Shown: positions 1 to 12,791 of the stretch, piece after piece
Position numbering within the stretch: the first letter of the stretch is position 1
Layout: every line of letters begins with the position of its first letter
NCBI GenBank assembly: GCA_015039365.1
Contig: WION01000428.1
Coordinates: 1 to 44,978, forward strand
DNA from: Amanita rubescens
Lineage: Eukaryota; Basidiomycota; Agaricomycetes; Agaricales; Amanitaceae
DNA: 44,978 nt
Reading direction: 5' to 3'
The notes under the pieces: model-generated
Told to the model about the DNA's origin: nothing
The model's input: only the letters and a program-made list of their open reading frames with translations
Database searches by the model: none
Position numbers and translations under genes: made by a program

Positions 1-2636
1 CCTCGTTATTCTAGGCTCATCACGCTAATGTTTGCATAGTGTGTTGAAACTCACAAGGAATTCAACCTCGCTCTTGCAGTAAAGCACCAAACGATCACGA
101 ATGGCCTGAAGTATTCACTTGCTACTGGCAATTGGGGCGACCAAAAGAAGTCAATGTCTTCAAAGGCTGGAGTGTCACAAGTATTGAACAGGTACACTTA
201 CGCTTCCACATTATCGCACTTACGACGGTGCAATACACCTTTGGGACGAGAAGGCAAAATAGCCAAACCGCGCCAGCTGCATAATACACACTGGGGAATG
301 GTGTGCCCTGCGGAAACCCAGAAGGACAGGCTTGTGGTCTTGTCAAGAATCTAGCATTAATGGCTTGTATATCGTTGGTTCCTACTCGGCTCCAGTAATT
401 GAGTTCTTGGAAGAGTGGGGCTTGGAATCGCTGGAAGAAAATGCTCATTCGGCAGTTCCATGTACGAAGGTCTTCGTCAATGGCGTTTGGATGGGTGTCC
501 ATCGAGATCCGGCCAACTTGGTTAAAACGATTAAAAAACTGCGCAGAAAGGATGATATTAGTCCAGAAGTGTCAGTTGTCCGTGATATTCGAGAAGGGAG
601 CTACGGTTGTACACGGATGCAGGCCGTGTGTGTCGTCCCCTGTTCATAGTCGAAAACCAATTGGCTCTGCAGAAGAAACACGTGCGTTGGTTGAGCAGTG
701 GCTGTAATGACCGGGAAGAAGCGTTCAAATGGGAGCATCTGGTGAAGGGGGGTATAGTGAATTGCTTGACGCAGAGGAGGAGGAAACAGTTATGATATCT
801 ATGACGCCTGAAGACCTGGAAAACTCTCGTCTACAGCAGAGTGGCGTTGACCCTCATGCAAACGATGGAGACTTCGATCCAGCTGCGCGATTGAAAGCCG
901 GTGTCAATGCGCATACGTGGACGCACTGCGAAATCCACCCAAGCATGATACTGGGTATCTGTGCTAGTATCATTCCATTCCCCGATCATAATCAGGTAAG
1001 ATATGTTGGCAATCATCTGGCGCAATGGAAGTCTAATGCTGCAGCAGTCGCCTCGTAATACGTACCAGTCGCCATGGGCAAACAAGCTATGGGCATATAT
1101 CTGACTAATTTCCTAATTCGCATGGACACGATGGCCAACATCTTGTATTATCCACAAAAACCGCTTGCAACCACCAGATCTATGGAGTATCTCAAGTTCC
1201 GCGAACTTCCTGCTGGGCAGAATGCTATCGTAGCCATTTTATGCTACAGCGGCTATAATCAGGAAGACTCTGTCATCATGAATCAGAGTTCTATAGATCG
1301 CGGTCTATTCCGCAGTATCTACTACAGGAGTTACATGGATTTGGAGAAGAAGAGTGGGTGCAGCAGCTGGAGGAGTTCGAAAAACCCACTCGCGAAACCA
1401 CTCTTCGGATGAAGCACGGAACTTACGACAAATGGAGGATGATGGTCTCATTGCTCCTGGCACGAACGTGACAGGAGAAGATATTATCATCGGGAAGACG
1501 GCACCGATCCCACCAGACAGCGAGGAACTTGGACAGCGTACGAGGACACATACACGCCGTGACGTCTCGACACCGTTGAAGAGCACAGAGAGTGGCATCG
1601 TTGACCAGGTTCTAATAACGACCAATTCAGAAGGTCAGAAGTTTGTGAAAGTCCGGGTACGATCGACCCATTCCACAGATTGGAGATAAATTTGCTTCTC
1701 GGCATGGCCAAAAAGGCACAATAGGAATAACATACCGACAGGAAGATATGCCTTTCACTGCGGAGGGCATTGTACCTGATCTTATCATTAATCCCCATGC
1801 TATTCCGTCCCGGATGACTATCGGTCATCTTGTAGAGTGTCTTTGTCGAAAGTCGCAACGTTGATTGGCAATGAAGGGGACGCAACGCCTTTCACAGATC
1901 TCACAGTGGAGTCTGTGTCTAACTTCTTGCGACAGAAAGGCTACCAGTCCCGAGGGCTCGAGGTTGTATCACGGTCATACAGGCCGTAAACTCCAAGCGC
2001 AGATATACCTAGGTCCAACCTACTATCAGCGCTTGAAGCACATGGTTGATGATAAAATCCACTCTCGTGCGCGAGGCCCTGTTCAGATTTTGACGCGGCA
2101 GCCAGTGGAGGGTAGGAGCCGAGATGGTGGTTTGCGTTTCGGTGAAATGGAGCGAGATTGCATGATATCGCATGGTATTGCCGCTTTCTTGAAAGAACGT
2201 TTGTTCGAGGCGAGCGACGCTTATCGTCTCCATGTTTGCGACATGTAAGTCATCTAGTTGTTCCTTCATCAGGACATGCTAAGCGCCTGGTAGATGTGGT
2301 TTGACGGCTATTGCCAATCTCGTAAGTCATTTATTTGATTTCCGTCTTGCTATCACTTAAGCACCTTAAACCGATGTAGAAAAAGCAAAGTTTTGAAGTA
2401 AGTGATGTTTCATTGAAGTCGAACCGGGGACTAAAACCATAATTGCAGTGCCGCGCTTGCAAGAATAAAACTGCTTGCTCCCAATTATACATTCCTTATG
2501 CTGCGAAGTTATTATTCCAGGTATGTAATTCGTGTCGTCATTTCATTTGGTTGCTAAACCTTTACTATAGGAGCTCCAGAGTATGAATATCGCTGCGCGA
2601 CTTTATACAGTTTCGTCAGGGCGAATTAGGGATTGA
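1..2636 (+). CDS. RPB2: RNA polymerase II second-largest subunit RPB2, 5' truncated by window edge
   Basis: Catalytic-core subunit of nuclear RNA polymerase II; with RPB1 it forms the active centre. Seen: [11 protein letters not shown] near 285-315, [18 protein letters not shown] at about 1250-1300, the hybrid-binding block [13 protein letters not shown] near 1680-1718, and the C-terminal zinc ribbon CDICG...[10 protein letters not shown] at about 2240-2475. An intron lies at about 995-1046. Three short introns split the zinc ribbon, and one exon there (2380-2397) is only 18 nt. The protein ends SSGRIRD with TGA at 2634-2636. The N-terminal third lies left of the window. Odd: about ten single-base losses break the frame (near 318, 374, 597, 759, 1070, 1356, 1433, 1668, 1842 and 1969), although the residues on both sides match RPB2 closely. 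For an essential gene this suggests sequence error. The 3' end is convergent with the next gene. Confidence 0.96.
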
Positions 2637-2696
2637 GGGGATGGTTGCAAATTAATATAGTAGTACTACGCATGTATATTACAAAAGTTGGAAACA

Positions 2697-5091
2697 TCAG
2701 TCTTCCCGACCACTTACCAAACCTAGACTTTCCTCCCCTTGCCCATTATCCCTACGCGAGCGTTCTGCTCGGCGCTTTTTGGTCTTATTCTCATCTTCAT
2801 CCTCACTTCCCCCATCTTCATCACCAATTTCAAACACGATATCATTTGAAATGGTCTCATGGTCATCGCCTCGTCGACCAACAAGAGTCGCATCATCATC
2901 TTCATCCTCAGGGTGCCCTCTCCCACGGCGTTCGAACGATTCAAGGTCATAATCTTCTACTTCGGCCTCATCTTGGGCTAATTCATCTGATAAGACCAAT
3001 GTGAAGAATCCAAGATAAGTTTATCGCGTTAAGGGCAAGACTGGAGAAGCGACTTATCTTCCGTTGCCCACCGATGGTCTCCAGAGATATAGAATGGCAG
3101 AAAACGCCGCAAGATAAAGTAAGGCCATCCATCCATCTAGTAACCACCACTGAACTTTCCACGATCTTGCCGCGTAGTCTATCAGCAAGTAAGCTACTGG
3201 ACTCCATAGCACATCGTGGGATAATACCTTCTGCGAGCCGTCCGGAGAAAACAAATGATGAAACAACGAAGAAAGCGATAATCACAACAACAACGAGCAG
3301 TAAGATCCGATGTAACTTTGTGAACTTGCTAAGTTTGTAGTGCTGTTTGCGAGACTGTAACTGTGCGATAGTGGCTGTATTTCATATTAGAAAGGGCTAT
3401 CCTTATGCTGGTTGCGGGACTAACCGTTTAATGCATACATAATCCATAGTAAGAATCCGCTCAGGGTGAAGGCCAAAGGAACGATGAATAATAGAAGGAT
3501 TATGCCTGAGGTCGACCGTATTTCCAATTCGACAATGCCAATAGAATACAGTACTGGGGACGGTTAAGTTTTCCAACCCCATATTGGCTAGACTTACTTC
3601 CAAAGACGAAATGCGCTGCGGCCAACACCTTGCACCTAATCATTGTCCTCCCTAACGTTTCCCTGACAACACTGAGCCCAAGAGAGACAACGAGGAGCAT
3701 GAAGAAGGACATAGAATTACGACCTGCGTCGAGTACTGCCACTGGGAAAGAATGAGGGTAAACTAGCAAGACAACGGCACGTTCGAAAACATACCGACGA
3801 TCAAAAACACGGTCGAAGCTGTTGACTTGCCATGAGCGTTGAGGTATCGATAGTAGGCTGCAGAAAGATAAATAGAATACTATGCAGGAGCAAACGGAAC
3901 GGACCCCAGTTGGCAACCATTTCTATAAGTACTAAGCCAACTAGACCTGATAAATAATACTTCGATAGAGTCAGTATACCAACAATATATACACGATTGA
4001 GCTTGACGCACCTGAATGGGCAGAAGCTCGTGTACGTGCTTGTAACAAAGCCAACCCCAGAGACACGCCAATACTGCGTAGAAAAGGAACATCATGAAGT
4101 AAAACTGGAAACGAAATGTACGTCATGGCATAGAGAAATACTTGAGATGGACATACGTTAACTTTGGGATAATCCGTGGCCGGCAATTTTCCATCAAAGG
4201 CGTTACGAAACATTACGGTGCCCTTGTAGGTCGCGTGAAGAGCGTCCCTCCGTACAGTAGGGGATTGCAGAGTGACGGGAACAACAGCTGGTCGAGGATA
4301 CTGAATATTGTGGCATTAATGAACATCGTGATCCACATACCAACGCAGTAATAACCCGTCTTTCAACAATGTAATGAATTGACTCCGTATAATGGTGTGG
4401 ACTTTGAGGGCTGATGTTCGATGATTGACGACGGGACAGCGTACGATCTGGAGTTGATGAAAGGCCTCGTCTCCAAGGCGATGCGCGCTCGCTGGGAGGC
4501 GATGTTGGACTACCTGCCGCATTGTGCTGTAGATCTACAGCAGTCGTATTGGACTCGACGCTTTTATCGGGGAGCACTACCCTTGCAGACCAGAAACTAG
4601 TGTTACTTATTGATTTGCCTTCGGGTAGGTCGATTATGAATTGACCGAGCTGCGCCTGGGTACAGTGACCAGCTGCCATTACGCTGGTTGTGCAGACATA
4701 AGTTTTCTGCTATGTGTTAACTGAGGCTACTCTTGTTGCAACATCCAAGCAACTCACGGGTAAATAGTCCGCGTTGGGGTCAATAACTTTCCCAAGATAG
4801 CCCGAGTCTGCCCATTCATATATCACCATTGCCACCTGGCCCTGCGATTCAGGCTCAAAGGTTACTACGTGCGAATGAGCTTGAATTAATGTTGAGAGGT
4901 GCTTGGTATTACCGTTAATGTAAGTGGAGGTACCACTCCACATTCCACTACATATTTGACGCGAGTAATCTGCAAAGAGAATTAGTCTCACTGTATGTCC
5001 TATGAAACGACGTACCTGTGTCTACTATTGGAGCCTCATAGGCAAGAGTAAGGCAGGCCAAAAAGCCGAGGAGGACAAGCCTGCCCAGCAT
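2697..5091 (-). CDS. Golgi/endosomal seven-transmembrane GOST-family protein (lung 7-TM receptor, PTM1-like)
   Basis: Predicted secretory-pathway membrane protein of the GPR107/108-Ptm1 group (GOST domain plus 7 TM), thought to act in Golgi-endosome traffic. Start at 5091 gives a clear signal peptide (MLGRLVLLGFLACLTLAYEA). A lumenal domain follows (about 4990-4200), with FRNAFDGKLPATDYPKVN just before the first TM helix at about 4200-4150. TM segments include FLFYAVLACLWGWLCYKH and LDAGRNSMSFFMLLVVSLGL, followed by SVVRETLGRTM. The C-terminal tail (about 2999-2697) is very acidic and cytosolic (DEDDD and EDEDEN stretches). Several introns and some single-base frameshifts break the reading, so exon limits are approximate. 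It is divergent from SNX4 (92 bp between starts) and convergent with RPB2. The exact subfamily is inferred; the family itself is fairly sure. Confidence 0.82.
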
Positions 5092-5183
5092 AGAACTTGA
5101 AGGTGTGGCAGAAAGATTGTTTACACTTGTATGATCAACGACTGTGCCGTTACTACGCTTCGAGTTTGTCTCATTCTTAACGC

Positions 5184-7003
5184 ATGCTTGGCGACGAGGA
5201 AGACGTCTTTGACAGCGTAACATGGGAATCACCTCCCCAGCATAGATATGAAGCACAACATCATTTGTCTTCTGGTCCTGGTTTCAAGCAGAGCACCGCT
5301 GAGCATGAGGACCCGCTTCACCCCAAATGGGAAGGTTACCTAGTTCCTTCTGTCAAGGATCCCGTCAAAGAATTAGCGGAGACGAAAGACGCATACGTCT
5401 CGTATTTAGTCTCTGCCAAGGTAAAGCGAAGAACTATCAGTGTTGCTGTGATAAGCCTGACAATATCTCAAGACTAATCTCCCTATATTCTCTGAACCCA
5501 ATCCATCGGCTCGACGGCGTTTCCAGGACTTTGTTTTCCTTCGCGAACACCTTTCCAGAGATTTTCCGGCATGCGTCGTACCAGCCTTACCGGACAAGCA
5601 TCGACTAGGTTTGTTGGGAGTGCTGTGAATATTTGGGTCGGTAATGACTCGAGCATGCAGAATATATTACTGGAGACAGATTTAGTCCCGAATTCATGGA
5701 GCGTCGACGACTCGAGTGAGCAGTTTCTTCCTTCTTCTCGTGTTGCTGAACAACGTGAATAGACTCCATCGATTTTTACAGAGACTAGCACGACATCCAA
5801 CTCTCCAACGTAGCACTCTTGTTCGAGCATTCTTCGAGTCTAAAGAATGGGTAAGACAACGCGTTTTACATCAATACTGCTGTCCAGACTTTCATCTGGT
5901 AGAATGTTGTTATGCACCAACACATTGCGCACCCTCCCGGACAAGAGCCATCCCCGAATATTCTTGAAAACATATCGACACCCTACTTAATGCGTTTTCT
6001 CGTGTGAAGAAACCAGACGAACGGTTCTTAGTCATGCGAGAAGACGTCGACAAATTCGAGGAGGGTCTGAATGCCTCAGAGCGACTCTTTAATCGATTAG
6101 AAACCGTACAAGTGGTAAGTTGATTTAATTCTCTCCTATCTTTTTCTCTGCGCCGAAAATCTGAGACTAAATGAGATGGTAATCCTGCTGGATCTGCTGA
6201 AGACTTTACGGCCGATACCATGATCTAGCAGTGCTGTACAAGGCTTAGGTTTTCTGGAGTCTGGGATCACGGAGCCCTTAATCAGTTCTCCAATACACTG
6301 CTCGAGTTTTCCGCTTTGCTAAGACATCAAGTAAGTCCATGACCCAAGAAAGATTCACCATTCTCATGAAGAGATATAGACACAAACGACAACAGATCCT
6401 CTACTCATTCACCTCCATTCACTTCTCACATATTCACATGCCAATCGGGCGGTACTCAGATTACGTGACCAAAAACAACTTGATTTTGAGGAGCTTTCCA
6501 AGTACCTATCTAATGTAACAACAGAGCGAGATAGGCTCTCCTGTGATTCATGGACATGCAGGAAGTACAGGCCTCGGTCTTGGCGCATATCTCAGGGATC
6601 GAGTAGATGCTATCCGGGGCGCTGACGATGACAGGCATCGCGTAGAAAAAATGCGCAAGATGGACATTAAAATCAAGGAGGTAAGTCACTTTGTACTTTC
6701 TATCCTTCATTAGCTGATCGTCAACCCTAAACAGCTCCAAGATGCCGTCACGACAGCTCACGAAACATCATGATGCCTTTAGTGATGAAACTTTACGAGA
6801 ACAGGCTATCTTTCAGCTACGCCAAGGAAGCCGAAATGAAAGAAACTGCTTGCAAATCTTGGCAAATGGTCAAATTGAATTTTACAAAGCAGTCAGTGCT
6901 ACTTCCCTCCCTATGACTACGATTTACTCATCGATCTCAAGGCCATGGAAGAATGGGAGAGAATCATACCCATCATTCAACGGATACGCGTGGACGTTTT
7001 GAG
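5184..7003 (+). CDS. SNX4: Sorting nexin 4 (Atg24-like), PX-BAR protein
   Basis: Binds PI3P on endosomes and retrieves cargo to the Golgi; also needed for selective autophagy in fungi. Start at 5184 (MLGDEEDVFDSVTWES). The segment DPLHPKWEGYL...VKDPVKELAETKDAYVSYLV leads into the PX domain, whose lipid-binding RRRFQDFVFLREHL lies near 5515-5550 and FPACVVPALPDKH near 5565-5600. The BAR region follows with FLQRLARHPTLQ, FSRVKKPDERFLVMRED (about 5990-6045), FLESGITEPLNQFSNTLLEF and a C terminus ending EEWERIIPIIQRIRVDV near 6940-6998. At least six introns. Frameshifts occur near 5765, 6205, 6225 and 6780. The stop is uncertain because the last frame is shifted; TGA at about 7000-7002 is the likely end. 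Length, about 470 residues, fits SNX4. Convergent with REV7. Confidence 0.9.
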
Positions 7004-7183
7004 GTGTGTATATATGTTGTTCTTAGCACTTGTGTATTATCAAATAACGTACCAACCTTTATATTTTCAATAAACCCGAGAACTTAAGATTTTTCTGCGC
7101 CCTTCACTTCCTGAACCCTTTCTCGTTCTAGCTTAACGTCCGACTCCTGGATAGGCAAGCGACAGCTAAAGATATGTTACAGA

Positions 7184-8076
7184 CTACTTTGGTCCCTTTT
7201 TTGACTGGAGACATACGTTAATTATGCCAGTGTTCACAGCTCGTACCATGTGCAACTCTGCTTTGTCAGATGCACCTAGAGTCGTATGTTGCGCATCTGC
7301 TGGATCCACGGTGGCGGTTCCTATTGTTCATGAGCGATAACAGAGAATTTGTAAATCGCTTTACAGACCTTATCTGCGCTCACGCTGGGGGCCTTGTTGT
7401 CTTTAAGCTCAAGAACTATTGGCAAATGATGCATCGTCTTAACCCTTGTCAGACAAAGCACGACAGAATTCGTGGGATGAATGTTATCCGCCGAGGCCTA
7501 TAAAGTCCAAGAACCGATTCCATCATGCTGAGCTTTACAAGGAAGGACCTGAAGTATAGTCCAAGAGAGGCGGTCGACATGGCATTCTCGACGCTTGGTT
7601 GGGCATGCTGAGTCGCGCAAATGAACATCAATTTGAACTAATCGTACCTCGTATCTTTATCGAACGCCTCTACTTGAATCATATTTTCGATGGAAAATAT
7701 GAAGCGCTCCAAAGCGACATGATCCTTATCCTTGATGACGACAACAACTTTACTGACTGTTCCCTTAAGCAGATAATGTTGGACCGTTAAGTGTGGGGAT
7801 GTACACTAAGCGTACCAAAGTGATCTCTTCCCCTGCGGCTTTGACGGCTCCGGAGATATATTCATTCAAGGCAGGATGACGTGACTGAAAACAGGTGTTG
7901 TACTTCTTGCGACGCACGAAAAGCTCGGCAGGATACACCTGGCGCACATATAGGATATTGTGGATGGCGACCTCGACTGAAGTGATTAACAACGATTCAT
8001 TCAAAGTTAGCATGAATACGTTACTGAACTCGGACAATGGCATGTATGGCCTCTGGAATGGGGAAGTTATCAGCAT
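7184..8076 (-). CDS. REV7: REV7/MAD2B HORMA-domain protein
   Basis: HORMA-domain adaptor of DNA polymerase zeta (with Rev3) for translesion synthesis; in other eukaryotes it also serves other complexes by seat-belt binding. Seen on the minus strand: SEF then [19 protein letters not shown] near 7920-7975, RRKKYN...[32 protein letters not shown] (about 7690-7750), [17 protein letters not shown] near 7510-7560 and the closing strands [14 protein letters not shown] near 7385-7420. An intron with GTAACG donor, TGCTAAC branch site and CAG acceptor removes the junk between SEF and EVAI. Further introns follow AGEEITL and DKDTR. Stop TAG at 7184-7186. The ATG at 8076 has a good context (GCCATG); the first 15 residues are uncertain. 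It is divergent from the beta-lactamase-fold gene with 128 bp between. Confidence 0.88.
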
Positions 8077-8204
8077 GGCGACGCTATAATGTGCGGCTTA
8101 CGGTTGTAGGTCAGAGATTTGTTTCCAGACATGTCATTGGACTAGAATAGCCTGCAGTCTACTTCTGGCATAACCGAGTTACCGGCTCCGGCTGAACTGC
8201 GGCC

Positions 8205-10349
8205 ATGTCAAGTTCATGGAACGGACACCGCCGTTAGTACACGACGCTCTATAATGGCAGAGAAAGGCGCCTGTTTGAAGCGGCACGCTCCGCACGAAGA
8301 TTGCCTCTTCTTTCGATAAGAGTGTGCCTTGCTTTTGGCGCGCTTCTCATCGTACTGTGGTACGATCACAGGCCGGAATGGCCAGGTCCGCATCCCACGC
8401 CGCATACAATCTTTGCCAACCTCCAAACCTAATTTACTTGGACTATACCCTCCCTACCGGGCAAATGCTAAGGAATTATTTTTCCCGTCTCAACTCCTTC
8501 ACCAGTATCTCTCTCTGCACACAAGCAATACAAATATCGACAGTCTTGCCGTCGCTGTAGTGACGCCAGCTGGTGCGATATTTGAAACATGGATATGGTT
8601 CAATTGCGCGCCAACGAGACGGATCCAAATAGACGATGGAGAGAGTCAATCGGGATTCCATCTATCGTATTGCTAGTATAACAAAGGTGCTTTACTGTTC
8701 TGGAAACTCTTATTCTGCGTGAGCGTGGTGCTCTAAATTGGCGAGTCGAATGCTGTCGCTCGAATCACGATGAGTTAATTCTGTACTAGGGATGACCCCA
8801 GTGGAAAAGCACCTGCCAAATGTTACATATCCTTACTACGGCTGGTCTGAATATTTGAATGGAATGGAACATGACGTTGTATATTCTCGTCCTCACATTA
8901 CCTTACGCCAGCTGGCGAGTCACTTGTCAGGTATGTTCTCATCATCACCGTACGTTATGACAGCCTGAATCTCGATCCAGCATAGGAAGAGACTATCCCC
9001 CAATTGATATTGACAATTGGCCCGATAAGAACTCGTGGGCGGCAAATGCAGTCTTTGTTGGCGCGGTAAGCCGAAGAGAAGCTGACGACACATCTACCTA
9101 TCGGTCTTGTCGGCCAAGTATCCTCTCATCAACGAACGCCTATCTGTGTTCCCGATATATTCCAATTCGGGCTTGATCTGCTGGGACTAGCAAATATTGC
9201 AGCGAATCGCAAAGCTAGTGACAGCCCAGATACTGAGCCCACTCACACGCGGGAAACTTGTCCGAGAGGGATATTTTTTGATCGCAATGTGGACTGCACT
9301 AGCAGCTTCTAATGGATACCCTTCCGATTCCTCTGCTTTCGAGCCATATAGGGCAGATACCCATCGCTGAGATGCAGACTGGGCATTACGTTGGGTAAAA
9401 GTATCTATAGGTTTCGTCTGTCCTCATTCAATATATCCAGGACTATGTATTCGATGACTCGAATGACCCAGCCGGCGGGCAGTATAGCTCTCTTGCTGAC
9501 CTCGTTAAAGTCATGAGACGTTTTCTAATCACCAACGGCGGAGGGAGGGCGTTATTCCACAGCACGTCTTGCGCGAATGGTTACGACCGCTACACACTTG
9601 GCAATCTTGGGTCGGCACATTTGAATCATCTGGTGCGCCATGGGAGGATTCTAAAGGCTGGAGACGGTCGGCTGTACACGAAAGGTCGTTTTTCTTGATC
9701 TTGAAATTGCCTTTTTTTGTGTTGAGAAATACTGCAGGGGGCAGCCTTCCTGGTTATCAATCCGAGTTTGCCATTCACCAAGAACTGTCATTTGGAGTTA
9801 TTGTCCTGTCGACGGGTACCTTTATTGATACTTCCACCATCGTTCAGGAGATAGCGTCTTTGTACCAACCTGCGTTTGAGAGCATTCTAAGACGCTACAT
9901 GTTTGAACTGTACGAGGGAACATGGGTGACGAGTAGGAAAGGGCGAAATTGCAGTTGTGAAGGTGATTGCCGGTGCCTTGTCTCTAACTCGCCTCTATGT
10001 TCGTGGTGTGGATATTCTGGCTCTCGTACAGAGCACGGAGATTGACCCTGCCAAGAAGTCTGAACCTGTGACTCTGTGGAGCACAGGGGCGTTTTGGCGA
10101 GTTTCGGTAAGGTATTGTTTTTTTTTCTTGTGTTCCTCCAGTTCGTACATTGTCCTTCAGACTACGTTTGGTCGAAAGGAGCTCAAATCGGAACCCCCTC
10201 ATGGATGTATGCCGGTATTGGATTAGCATTGACGGAGGGTATAACAGTCGTGGTGCACTATTGATTTGATCTATTGGGATGGAGATATTTTAGCATACCC
10301 TTCAGCTGGAGTCAGATTCCAGAGAGCAGTGACAATCATACACGTGTAA
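8205..10349 (+). CDS. Membrane-anchored serine beta-lactamase-fold hydrolase (class C / LACTB-like)
   Basis: Likely serine hydrolase or peptidase of the beta-lactamase/transpeptidase fold; substrate unknown. Seen: an N-terminal signal anchor VCLAFGALLIVLWYDHRPEW at about 8320-8385; the catalytic SxxK as RIAS-ITK with AGT-ATA-ACA-AAG at 8675-8686, followed by VLETLILRERGALNWDDP; and the YxN motif as YSNSG at about 9158-9172, followed by DLLGLANIAANRK. The C terminus WDGDILAYPSAGVRFQRAV runs to a TAA at 10347-10349. Many single-base shifts occur (for instance near 8690, 9175, 10209 and 10257). The first ATG (8205) meets an in-frame TAG after ten codons, so the true start is uncertain. Such proteins are common in Agaricomycetes. 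It converges with the UbiB-kinase gene. Confidence 0.78.
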
Positions 10350-10420
10350 AAATTAAAATTAATTGTACTTGTAATCTATTTGCTACAAATCTATGATTAT
10401 GCATCCAGTCCGCAGGTACT

Positions 10421-12722
10421 TTATATGCTTGGACATAATCTGGAGATACGGATCAGTGAGAGTCGTGAATCAGAGAGCCCACTCACAGTCGTATTTAACA
10501 AGGTCATCCGCATGTACGATAGCAGCTGAGATGAATGAGCGGCTTCGACCACACCCAGACCTAGAAATAGTGTAAATATGTGCTTTTGGAGCTAGCACAG
10601 AAACGCACCTTCAGGCAAGGCGCCTAGCTCGCTTGAAAGGGAAGATTCTTGTTGATGTTCTCTCTTGTCGCCATACTTCCACCCAGTTGCCTAGGATGGT
10701 GAAGGGCACTAGCAAAAAGGTCCAAATTGGGATCAAAGCCGCCTGCCAATGCCTTCAAGTAATAGGATTGCGATAACGGTATTGATGAAGTCGCCTTCCA
10801 TCCTGACGTGATGCTTTCTAACCGCTTTGAGGACCTCCGTGAGCAAATTGGATATTTTGATCTGACCGAAGAGAAAATGTCTTGCGTTTGATGGATAACA
10901 CCAGATGCTGCATTTCAGGGCAAATGTTTCCGTGTCAATGGCTAATTCCGGTGATCGCGAGCGCTCCACCATTAACTGTCCAACTCTATAGCCATCGAAC
11001 TCGGCCACTGCTCTAAAAGAGGTCAATAAAGTTTCTTCGATTGGTCGCATCGAGGGTAGTGACGAGGCCGGCGTTCGATGAACACAATTTCAGGCATATA
11101 ACCTTCCTGATGTAATGAATTCAACTCTAGCCCGTCCAGGCATCTGGGGAACGTCTGAGTTGGCGCAGACGTTCCACAATACGATCCGAGTCTGAATGAT
11201 CTGCAGGAACAAAATAGGCCATTTTCAGAACTAGACACGTTCGTAACCTGGCCTCCTTTACGGAAAAGTGATTGAAATAAGCTTTGTATGTAAATTATCG
11301 TGTTGGGTGGCTTGATGAATTTGATCATAATGTTACCAGGATGGAGGTCTGCGTGGACAAAATTGTCTAGTAAAAGCATATGCTAAATAAAGCATAAGCA
11401 TTCCGCCAAATGAGCAACACCATCATACCAAAAATGCATCTAAGCCCGATGGTTGCTAGTTGCTCATCAAAGGGACCGGCACCATTAGGCGAGAAATATT
11501 CCATGGAGATGGCATTTTCATATTCTTCGACAAGAATATCTTTTGTTGACCAGAGTTTCAAAGACCGAGGAAATGTTACGGGAACTCTTCTATAAGCGAA
11601 ATTATGTTCAAAAGTCTCCAAGTTATCGGCTTCATTTCTCAGGTCCAGTTGGCGTGACATAAGGTTACCAAAGACTTCCACCTCTTGAGGTAGGGAAAGC
11701 CATTGCATACCAGGAATGAAGGATATACAGCGGGCAAAGAAAGCCATGATGGAGAGATCACGAGATATCATTTTCTCGACATTAGGGTGGAGTATTTTGA
11801 TGGCCACGGCAGCAGATGGAACGGAGGGAGGGGGTTCATGCAAAATGACGGGAGCCAAGGCACCCGCAGGTGTCCTGTGTTTTTTTCCCGTTCGGCGCGG
11901 ACCGAGGTATGAGGGCGGTATCAAGTCTTTTTTTAGAGTAGCTCGGTATACCTAGAGGGGAAACGAGTCAGGCGAAATGTTACGTAGATAAAAGCTGTAC
12001 CTGGGCGATGGCGCCAGTTCCAATAGGCTTGCCATCGAACTCTTCAAACACCTGATCAAAGGGACGTTGAAAGACACGTTCTATGACGTTCTTTGTATGT
12101 TCTAGTGAGTGTTGTTTTCCGCGTGAATGCAACGTGCCCAATTTTTCGCACATGAGGGTCGGGAACAAATCTGCCCTGGAAGCAGCCCACTGCGCAAGCT
12201 GGAAAGAGAGAATAAGAACACGCATATAACGAAGAATGGTGCACACCTTGATGAAGGTAGGGCCTGCTGCTGACATCTGCTGGACGAGAAGACCGTACCA
12301 CCAGACTGCGCCCCACCTATCACCTTTGAAAACGCTTCTCTGGTCTGCCAACGAGAAGCATGGGGCTGCAAATGATGACGGGCATGAAGAGGACAAAGAG
12401 ATGGACAAAGCGCTTTGCGGTGAGTATAGGTTCCCATATAGAATTGCGAAGAATGTAGAGGATACGACGGGCGAGGGAGAGATGGACTTTAGAGGGGGAG
12501 GTGATGGTGAGGGGTGGGTCGGGACAGGTGATGGTGATGGGGGCAGGGTCGGTGAAGACGGAGGACGGGGTAAGGCGGGCCGGAATGACGAGCAGCAGTA
12601 GACCACCGGCGACAGGAAAGAGGCGGAGCGGACGAAGACGGAGGCGAGGGGCGGAGAGACGGGGAAACGGGCGGGGAGGCGGGCGGTGAAGGCAGGAGGC
12701 GGGTGAAGCGACCTGCGAACAT
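10421..12722 (-). CDS. CQD1: UbiB/ABC1-family mitochondrial atypical kinase (YPL109/CQD1-like)
   Basis: Atypical protein-kinase-like ATPase of the UbiB family. The yeast homologue YPL109C (Cqd1) is mitochondrial and affects coenzyme Q distribution and lipid homeostasis. Seen in order: an arginine/serine-rich N terminus (MFAGRFTRLLPSPP), a hydrophobic stretch near 12580, the UbiB signature AGPTFIK...LAQWAASRADLFP split by an intron near 12230, the alanine-rich loop GKPIGTGAIAQVQ near 11990-12025, the ATP-binding lysine in VAIKILHP near 11790, VEEYENAISMEYFSP near 11500, and the catalytic NFVHADLHPGNIMIKF near 11320-11365. The end is taken as TAA at 10421-10423 after a likely final exon reading LCPSI; this is uncertain. 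ATG 12722 needs one frameshift to join the body; an in-frame alternative is 12802. Known as ypl109 in A-mating-locus synteny. Divergent from glycogenin. Confidence 0.88.
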
Positions 12723-12791
12723 GACCAGCGGGGAGCTGTGACGTCAGTTGAAGTTATCTTGCTCTCAGCGTGCGAAAGTACGGGTTTCTCT

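Noticed and set aside
1..2636. RPB2 as a pseudogene
   Set aside because: All breaks are one- or two-base changes with well preserved residues around them, introns and zinc ribbon are intact, and neighbouring conserved genes show the same kind of breaks.
12236..12601. Gly/Asp-rich open frame on the plus strand
   Set aside because: Antisense shadow of the CQD1-like N-terminal region, whose UbiB motifs are clear on the minus strand.
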